DNA of 64,000 bases, from assembly GCA_024305405.1 (NCBI GenBank), contig JAKNDB010000098.1:1178001-1242000 (forward strand), given 5' to 3'. This document shows, piece by piece, positions 57,335 through 64,000 of the stretch. Made by a program: the position numbers and the translations under genes. This DNA is from Dirofilaria immitis. Its lineage: Eukaryota; Nematoda; Chromadorea; Rhabditida; Onchocercidae. How positions within the stretch are numbered: the first letter of the stretch is position 1; the number at the start of each line of letters is the position of its first letter. The notes below the pieces were generated by a model. It was not told the DNA's origin. It did no database searches and worked only from the letters and a program-made list of their open reading frames with translations.

Positions 57335-57519
57335 CTGTAATCACAATTATGTTAAACAGCAATATATAACTAATGAGATAATAAGTGTCGCGAACGCTGA
57401 TTCGCGAAACTCCAACATACAATTACATAATTAAATAAATTTCTTATTGTAAACAAATAAGGAAATAGATTATTCACTGTAAATTAATGTTCGTGAAACC
57501 ACGAATCATCCTGGGATGA

Positions 57520-57565
57520 TTTTAAGGAATGTAGATATGTCTGGACATATCTACATTCCTTAAAA
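57520..57565. repeat. Perfect 21-bp hairpin inside the LTR
   Basis: The arms 57520-57540 (ending GTAGATATGT) and 57545-57565 (starting ACATATCTAC) pair perfectly across the 4-base loop CTGG. Smaller hairpins flank it: TCGCGAA/TTCGCGA at the LTR start, and TTCGTG/CACGAA near 57490-57505. Confidence 0.95.
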
Positions 57566-57728
57566 TTGTTTTTCACACGTTTTTGTTATCTTATCTAACC
57601 AATCTACATCTTTATGTTTAAACGCTTATTTTCCCACGCTAATCTCCCCGTTTAATCTTACTGTAATGTTTCCTCCATATCCGGTATGTTTCCGGTGCTA
57701 GAATTAACCACTCCCACTTCTGGGAAGA

Positions 57729-57790
57729 TATAAACCACGAGTGATCATCATCAACATTATTGTTATCACTTAAGTACAATCAGTAATAAA
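57729..57790 (+). promoter_or_regulatory. LTR TATA box and polyadenylation signal
   Basis: TATAAA at 57729-57734 and AATAAA at 57785-57790 are spaced as expected for the start of R and the 3'-processing signal of an LTR. This assignment rests on motif and position only. Confidence 0.45.
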
Positions 57791-57860
57791 CGTTTCGGCT
57801 TCACGGTGTGCTCTCAATACAGCTCCACTACACCCTACTCAATCCCCAGCACTGGTGACA

Positions 57861-57876
57861 TTTGGTCCCCTCGACG
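57861..57876 (+). other. Candidate primer-binding site
   Basis: TTTGGTCCCCTCGACG follows the LTR end directly, and TGG starts most tRNA-primed sites. A similar TTTGGTGCCCGAGGTGAGG lies at 57909-57927, just before the gag ATG. Either could be the functional site; the primer tRNA was not identified. Confidence 0.45.
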
Positions 57877-57932
57877 TCAGCTCACATCCAATAAATACGC
57901 GATATAAATTTTGGTGCCCGAGGTGAGGTACG

Positions 57933-59480
57933 ATGTCATGTACCATCATTGCCAGTATTCAACCAGCGAAGAACAGGTTAGTCTTTCTTCTTCAAGAAAT
58001 AAATTCCCTAGAGTTAGAGTGCCCGAATCCGAATTTGTCACTCGAACAACAAGGAAATCTTTATACAACAAGAAAACAAGTACTCGAAGATAAACTAGAT
58101 AGAATCCAATTATGCGTTAAGTCGCTTGAAGACGCATATGATACATGGCTTAAATTTATTCAAACCATCACTGCAACAAAAAAAAGGAAAGAAGAAGAAA
58201 AGGCTTATGAATCAATTACCGAAGGTGAACATGGACTATTCCAAATAATACATGAGGGGAAAGAGGCGTTGCTAACATTAACAAAATATAAACGTGAAGC
58301 CGAACAAAAGTTGGAACTATTATTCAAGGAGATGGGAAAGGTGCAGGAAAAATTAACTCCTTCGAACTCTACGGTCAATCTTCCGCAATTATCCCTTCCT
58401 ATGTTTACTGGTGATCCCAGGCAATAGCGTCAATTTTGGAGCAGCTTCAATGCAGCTGTCCATTCACAAGTAATTCCTGAAATTCAAAAGTTAAATTATT
58501 CGTATTCGTGTCTCAGAGGAAACGCGCTAGAAGCAGTATCGGGTATGACATTGCACCAGAGAATTACAAAATTATAAGACGATTACTTAGAGAGAAATAT
58601 GATGATCCCTCTACAGCAACGGCCATATTATATAAGGAACTCAGATCCATTAAAAGAGATGAAAAGGAATGGGTGAGAATGATCGAACATATTGAAAGAG
58701 TAATACGTCAACTAGAAGCACTAGGTGAGGATATGGAGCAATCAAGTATTGAGCATTCGATTGAGGATAAGCTGCCACATTGGATCTTGGATAAAGTATT
58801 TGAGCAAAAGGAAGAAGGATGCGCCCTGGTCAGTTTCAAAACTAAGAGATTTCTTGTTAAAGAGAATCACTCGATGCGAAAAGGTCAAATTTTGCAAAAC
58901 ACCAGGCGCACATACTGATATTAAATCTACAATCAATAAGACAGGACCAAAGTTGAAATATAGTCCTGGAGGATCATCAGCACTATCAATGGTACATAGC
59001 AATTCAAAACTATTATCATCTACAGGTCGAAGTGTTGATTACTTCGACCTGTAGAGTAATCAACACTCTTCGCAACCCGCGATAGCTAGAAGACCGTGTG
59101 TACTTTGCAATCAAAATCATTGGGATAGCAAATGCGATGTCTATCCGACTGCTAATGGCAGAAGAAGTCGCCTCAAATTATTGAAGAAATGTTTGACCTG
59201 TTTTAAAGACTGTCACTTTAGTGAGAGGTGCAAATTAAGGAAACGATGTTTTTATTGCAAAGCCTTTTACAACAGTGCGCTATGTAGAAATAGAAAGACA
59301 ACCCCTTCAAACAATCTGGTTAATTCCGATGTCAAGAATGTTCACGAAAATCTTCGAACGCTCCCGAAAACGGATTGTCCGGCATTCCTCAGTAACTCAA
59401 GCAATACCGCTCAAGCAAACGTCGCAAACGGAACTTTACTCCTATGTAAGGAAATAAAAGTTTTTAATCCTACTCAGCCC
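57933..59480 (+). pseudogene. gag of the BEL/Pao element (disrupted), with zinc knuckles
   Basis: The first frame (57933-58427) starts at an ATG just after the primer-binding region and is a charged, coiled-coil-like leader. It ends at TAG (58425-58427) in the conserved stretch LSLPMFTGDPRQ (Pao gag, DUF1759 type), where a Trp codon would be expected. The sequence carries on in the same frame, then shifts near 58540, where the typical Pao gag continues to about 58825. It shifts again there and stops at 59052-59054, inside a fold-back inverted insertion. From about 59090 to 59290 a frame with CVLCNQNHWDSKC and further Cys/His spacing (CLTCFKDCHF, CFYCKAFYNSALC) gives the zinc knuckles. The gag assembles the particle and binds RNA in intact elements; this copy is broken. 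Confidence 0.85.
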
Positions 59481-60216
59481 CAACGGCAAGTTGAAGGCTT
59501 TAGCACTATTCGATTCAGGATCGCAACTATCCTTCATTTCTCAGAAACTAGCGCAACAGTTGGAATTAACAGAAACTGACAAACAAATCATTAAAATAAC
59601 TGCATTTGGCGTAAAGAATCCAACGCCCTACCCCACAGTTTCTACTCAATTGAGCGTACAAACAGTGGACAACGATGTTGTAACATTAGCGGTTAATGTG
59701 GTTGATCATATAACTAACAAATTGCAAGTGGTGATTCCCCTGAAGAAAGCCAAATTTCAAATACTAACAAATCGGTGGGGAGAACCCGACATATTGGTTG
59801 GAGCTAATCACTTCTTTAAGTTTATCAAAATACAGCAGGAACAGGAATTACATACAGGCCATATGCTGGTACAAACAAGGGTCGGTCCTATCATTGCCGG
59901 TACTGGAGATAAAAGTAAACTTTGTAAGAATAACATCTCTCCGCAAAATTTGGTATGTACTGTTAGGGCTAATATTAATTCGGAATTAGAAAATTTTTGG
60001 AGACTAGAAGCGATTGGTATCCAAGAGTCTCCGAATGATAATGATGATGAAAAAATACTGGAGCGCTTTCAAAGAACACTTATAAGAAAGAAGGGGCATT
60101 ATCATGTCTGTTGGCCTTGGAGAGATTCTACCCAAAAGCTCAGCGACAACTATGGCTTGTACATGGGTCGCTTGAAGAACCTAATCACAAAATTACAACA
60201 CAACTCGCTCCTTTAA
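59481..60216 (+). pseudogene. Retropepsin-like aspartic protease and start of pol (BEL/Pao)
   Basis: The frame opens with LALFDSGSQLSFIS, where DSG is the catalytic Asp motif of the Pao protease family (DUF1758 type). It continues with DILVGANHFF and GPIIAGTG, as in this family. It is reached by a frame change from the zinc-knuckle frame near 59485. The frame ends at TAA (60214-60216), in the linker before the reverse transcriptase, where an intact pol would read through. Confidence 0.88.
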
Positions 60217-60239
60217 GTGTATCACAATACAATAATAGA

Positions 60240-61090
60240 ACAATTACAAACGGGTATAATTGAAGAAGTTCCATAGAATGATGAATTCAGGGTCATACAT
60301 TACCTCCCCATCATGAAGTCTGGAACCCTAACAAAAACACTACAAAACTGAGAATAGTGTATGATGCGTCAGCGCATCAGAAAGGGTATAAAAGCCTCAA
60401 TGATGTCCTTTACAGAGGACCGGTAATGTTACCCGATCTAGTCGGTGTGTTGTTGCGGTTCCGAATGATGAAATTTGTCATAGTAGCGGATATAGAAAAG
60501 GCATTCTTACAAATAGGACTACATCCGGAAGAGAGGAATTGCACAAGATTTTTATGGGTTAAGAAACTAGATGAAGAGGTATCCGAGAAGAATATCAAAT
60601 CATATCGATTCAAACGGGTACCATTTGGAGTAATACCTTCACCTTTCCTGTTAGCAGAAACACTCAAATATCATTTAGATAATACGGCAACTAGATTGGC
60701 ATATGAAATAAAACAGAACCTATATGTGGATAACATCGTTTTGACAGCAGACAATACAGAAGAAGCAATAACTAAATACCTTGAAACCAAAGAAATCTTT
60801 AAAAAGACAACAATGAATGTGAGAGAATTTTTATCCAATGACAAGGAATTCAATAAACGGTTACCAGTAAATGACCTGAATACATCTAATAAGGAAACCT
60901 TCTTCGGACTTAACTGGAACCATAACTTGGACACCATGCAGTTGAGATTGAAGACCATGGTCAAACAAAAAATTAACAAAAGAATGATTTTATGGTTCAT
61001 AGCATCACAATACGATCCATTGGGATATTTGACACCGATCATGGTGCGGCTCAAACTGTTCATTCAACACTTGTGGAAGGAAAAATATCA
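60240..61090 (+). pseudogene. Reverse transcriptase domain (BEL/Pao)
   Basis: Shows RIVYDASAHQKG, VVADIEKAFLQI-type text (here IVADIEKAFLQIGL, with the first catalytic Asp), FKRVPFGVIPSPFLL, and YVDN at 60723-60734, the Pao form of the catalytic YxDD box. The end reads YDPLGYLTPI, the usual Pao link to RNase H. The 5' edge, between 60217 and 60356, contains a stop and frame changes. A frame change near 61080 passes the sequence into the RNase H frame. The catalytic motifs themselves are intact. Confidence 0.93.
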
Positions 61091-61959
61091 TGGGATCAAC
61101 CCATAAATGACACTGATAAAAAGCAGTGGAAAGTCCCTGTATCAGATTGGCCCAAAATTGTCAGCGAGATACCAAGACATATAACAAGGAACATCAATTC
61201 AACGGAATTTCACATCTTTACAGATGCGTCAAAACTCGCCTATGCGACTGCTGTCTATATAAGATATACTGACGAGGAATATAAAGTCGCTAAAGCTCAT
61301 TTGTTATATGCTAAATCTCGAATAACGCCAATAAAGGATATATCGATTCCAAAACTCGAGTTGTTATCTCTTCTGATAGGCGTTAGAGCAGGCCGATTCG
61401 TATTAAAGCAATTACAATGTCAAGGAAAATATGCAACTGTATGGTCTGACGCAAAATGCGCCCTTTTTGGGTAAGAAATGAATCAAAATCATTTCCGCGA
61501 CTTGTACAAAGACGGGCCGAAGAAATCCGAAATTCGCATTTTAAGTTGAGGTATCTACCGAGTCATGACAATCCAGCTGATATAGCCACAAGAGGGATAT
61601 CACCAACCAGACTGCGTTATAATAAATTATGGTGGAATGGACCGCACTGGCTAGAAAAAGATCCATCACAACGGCCGATTGGAGAGTTCAGTTATAAAGC
61701 AGAAGACGAAATTATGCAAGCGGTGATGTTGAATTTATCAAAGACGGTCACATGTAATCATTCAAACGATAGTATTCGATTTATTGAAGCGCACCGTTTT
61801 GGTAAATGGATTAAAATCATTAGAGCGACCGTATGGACCCTCCGATTCTTTAAAAAGACGTGCAAAATGGACATATTATGGTTAAAGTCATTGTCTATTC
61901 AAGGAATCGAAATGACAAAGGACGATTACAATCTAGAAGAATGGTTACTAATTAGGTAG
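61080..61959 (+). pseudogene. RNase H domain and connection to integrase (BEL/Pao)
   Basis: FHIFTDASKLAYATAVY, then IPKLELLSLL and VWSDAK, supply the acidic residues of the Pao RNase H. The frame stops at 61472-61474 just after VWSDAK and resumes in another frame with FKLRYLPSHDNPADIATRG, the conserved run that precedes the integrase. It ends at TAG (61957-61959). Confidence 0.88.
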
Positions 61960-62699
61960 GCGCAATCCCAGAATTTAACAAGTGTAGAGATAGAAAAGTG
62001 GAATCTTTTCCAAGATAAAAACGATAAACTGTGGAGGTCCAACAGTCGACTAGAAAATTCAGAATTGGATAACGAAAGTAAATATCCTATTTATTTACCA
62101 AACAAAGATGATATAACTAAACTCATTATTGAACAACAACATAATAATTTGTATCATGCTGGTATTGCGCATACATTGTCCGCAATAAGACGCAGATTCT
62201 GGATTCCGAAAGGAAGAGCCACAATAAAACAAACAATATCCTCATGCATGGCTTGTAGGCGATGGAAGGCAAAACCTTTCAAATTACCACCAATGCCGAA
62301 TTTACCAGAATCGCGAGTACGGCGTTCAAGACCATTTGAACAAATAGGTTTAGATTATCTAGGCCCCTCTCGATTAAATCCTCTACTGGAGTGATTAAAA
62401 GATGGACTGCACTTTTCACATGCTTTACAACTAGAGCAGTCCACCTTGAACTGGTTGAAGATTTATCCGCTGAAAATTTTTCTCATATTTTGAGACGATT
62501 CGTCGCGAGTAGAGGATACCCAAAACTAGTACTTAGCGACAATGCTAGTCAGTTTCAAGTAGTATTCAGACAAATAATGAACGAAAACGCCAATTTCTTG
62601 GCTGAAAAGGGTATGATCTGGAAGAACACCATTCCACGAGCTCCTTGGGGCAGTGGTGTTTATGAATGACTCATTAGATTAACGAAAGTAGCCTTAAGA
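61960..62699 (+). pseudogene. Integrase with HHCC zinc finger and D,D,E core (BEL/Pao)
   Basis: The zinc-binding part has HAGIAH and CMAC. The catalytic core shows IGLDYLGP (first Asp), VLSDNASQF (second Asp) and APWGSGVYE (Glu). A TGA stop and frame change near 62392 break the core after the first Asp. A second TGA (62667-62669) follows the catalytic Glu directly, in a position usually occupied by Arg. The three catalytic residues are present but not in one open frame. Confidence 0.9.
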
Positions 62700-63131
62700 A
62701 AAGCGATAGGAAGAAGATTACTCACTGAGAAAGAAATGATGACGCTAATTACAGAAATAGAAGGAATATTGAACACACGTCCATTGACTTATGTCGGTTT
62801 TGATGATTATAGAATTGTACGTCCCATTGATTTTATTTTACCAACGGCATCATGGTCAAGTATTCTGAAAGTGTTAGATGCCTACTGGAAATTTTGGAGA
62901 GAAGATTATCTCACTTCTTTAAGAGAACGTGGACAAAGGGAAATACGTGCTCCTCGACTAGTGGAGGCAAGATTACCGCAAGTGAATGAAATAGTTTTAG
63001 TGATGGAACCCAATAGTCCTCGTGGTATTTGGAATCTCGCTCGAATAATCAAACTTAATAAAGGTCTAGATGGTTGGACGCGAAGTGCCGTGATACAACT
63101 ACTAATGGGAAACAACTCAACCGGTCATTGA
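62700..63131 (+). pseudogene. Pao pol C-terminal domain (DUF5641 type)
   Basis: EGILNTRPLTYVG, WKFWREDYLTSLRER, NEIVLVMEP and RGIWNLARII match the domain that ends BEL/Pao pol proteins. It ends in a normal stop at 63129-63131. It follows the integrase in the same frame after the TGA at 62667. Confidence 0.85.
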
Positions 63132-63143
63132 ATATGCTTTCCC

Positions 63144-64000
63144 ATGGAAATCAGCAGCGACAATAATAATGATCGCGTAATCACAGAGAAGCTTTGGCAA
63201 GAACAAGACAACTCTGAAAAACCAATTGCTAGTCGAACTCGAAGCGCTAAGAAAGCGGCGGCATATGCCAAGATAACTACTAAGACAACATCAAATAATC
63301 TTTCGAAGGCATTGTCACTGATAACAATGCTATCATTAGTAACGGTACAGATGATAAATGCAAACAGCTGCAAATGGACTTCCGCAATACCGTTCAATAT
63401 TCCTGCAAGTTGGAGTTGCGATGATATCATCAACCAAACCGTCACGATGCACAAGGTAAATGTGTATACGCACACTCATGTTAGAATACCAGCCATAAAA
63501 TGTAGTAATATCACACGAACGGTATGCAAGAAAGCCTTCCTCAGATTATCACTCTCAGTGATTTCTGATCAAACAATTACTTCTGCCATATCGTCATCGT
63601 TTTGTCAAACATTATACATTCAACGACAATTAGACGGAGTAGCATTGATCCAGCCATCTCCAAACAAATGGATAACGAATAACGAAATCCGATATTCCTA
63701 TGGATGGCTGGGAATCAATTGCCAATCAACACAAACTTTGTATTAACGGTAGGAGAAATACTTCTTTACGAAGGCAAAGGTCTGATCTCTAACCTCGACA
63801 ATACCAATCACTGCCTTGTTCAAAAGGGTAAATGCATAACAAATACCAGTATTGTTTTATGGAACAGTACTAATACATACAATCTTTGCCTCTATAGAAA
63901 GATCGGAAGGTTTGATGCCATAAAATATGGTGATCACTACGTTATCGACGAATTGCACGCCTCATTTATAATAGATAAAAGGAATCACTTGATAGCTAAA
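63144..64000 (+). pseudogene. Env-like ORF of the BEL/Pao element (frame broken, 3' truncated by the window)
   Basis: The first frame (63144-63746) begins hydrophilic and basic, has a hydrophobic segment (ALSLITMLSLVTVQMI) that could be a signal or anchor, and then a Cys-containing ectodomain with several N-x-S/T sites (NQT, NIT). After a frame change near 63730, a second frame stays open to the window end with more Cys and NTS/NST sites. Position (third ORF after pol), signal-like helix, cysteines and glycosylation sites fit an envelope-type glycoprotein, as known for some nematode BEL/Pao elements. I cannot assign a viral glycoprotein family. No intact protein is encoded as written. Confidence 0.5.

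Larger units (their letters stand above)
57386..57860 (+). repeat. 5' LTR of the BEL/Pao element (475 bp)
   Basis: Starts TGTCGCGAACG and ends GGTGACA, giving the TG...CA ends typical of LTRs. Directly after it comes TTTGGTCCCCTCGACG, a primer-binding-site-like sequence. It contains a TATAAA box (57729-57734), an AATAAA signal (57785-57790) and several short hairpins. The boundaries are inferred, because the partner LTR is outside the window. Confidence 0.75.
57386..64000 (+). mobile_element. BEL/Pao LTR retrotransposon with env-like ORF, 3' end beyond the window
   Basis: Order of parts: LTR (57386-57860), primer-binding-like site, gag with zinc knuckles, aspartic protease, Pao-type reverse transcriptase, RNase H, zinc-binding integrase, DUF5641, then a Cys-rich env-like frame that continues past 64000. 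This order is diagnostic of BEL/Pao. The coding part is cut by several frame changes and by apparent stops (58425, 62668, others), so this copy is probably not autonomous. Some breaks may be consensus indels like those in the host genes. It lies antisense in an intron of the coiled-coil gene. The target-site duplication cannot be checked because the 3' LTR is not in view. Confidence 0.95.

Overview
The window is AT-rich, intron-rich animal DNA. A benzimidazole-type beta-tubulin gene, an IRE1 gene, a nematode-style DEG/ENaC channel and a BEL/Pao retroelement, all split by many short exons with TTTCAG acceptors, point to a nematode. A filarial or other spirurid worm is the best guess, but the species cannot be fixed from the sequence alone.

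Layout. 1-2.9 kb: repeat-rich non-coding DNA, with a 23-bp satellite at 1.46-1.75 kb. 2.9-6.2 kb (+): a nine-exon beta-tubulin gene. 6.2-13.8 kb: AT-rich intergenic DNA in which I see no secure gene. 13.8-39.2 kb (-): a complete 19-exon ire-1 gene, encoding an ER stress sensor with signal peptide, lumenal domain, transmembrane helix, kinase and KEN RNase. Its sixth intron is about 14.2 kb and holds a whole second gene on the opposite strand (24.8-35.5 kb, +): a 16-exon DEG/ENaC sodium channel. 39.2-42.3 kb: intergenic, with simple and tandem repeats. 42.3-43.3 kb (-): a partial histidine-acid-phosphatase-like gene or remnant. 44.0-57.3 kb (-): 28 exons of a giant coiled-coil protein, probably rootletin (CROCC/CHE-10 type), whose 5' part lies beyond the window. 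57.4-64.0 kb (+): a BEL/Pao LTR retroelement (LTR, gag, protease, RT, RNase H, integrase, DUF5641, env-like ORF) that runs off the right edge. It sits antisense in an intron of the coiled-coil gene, starting 51 bp from a splice acceptor.

The host genes are well conserved, and their splice phases add up exactly, but only if about twenty isolated one-base indels are allowed. Nearly all are deletions, many in short homopolymers. The same pattern in four unrelated genes points to residual consensus errors of a long-read assembly rather than four pseudogenes. This matters for any automatic annotation of the region. The retroelement also carries apparent nonsense changes and a fold-back inverted insertion, so it is probably truly decayed.

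I did not find a clearly new molecular system. The most distinctive features are the DEG/ENaC gene nested in ire-1, a seven-unit heptad-repeat tail on IRE1, the env-bearing BEL/Pao element in an intron, and the uniform deletion signature.
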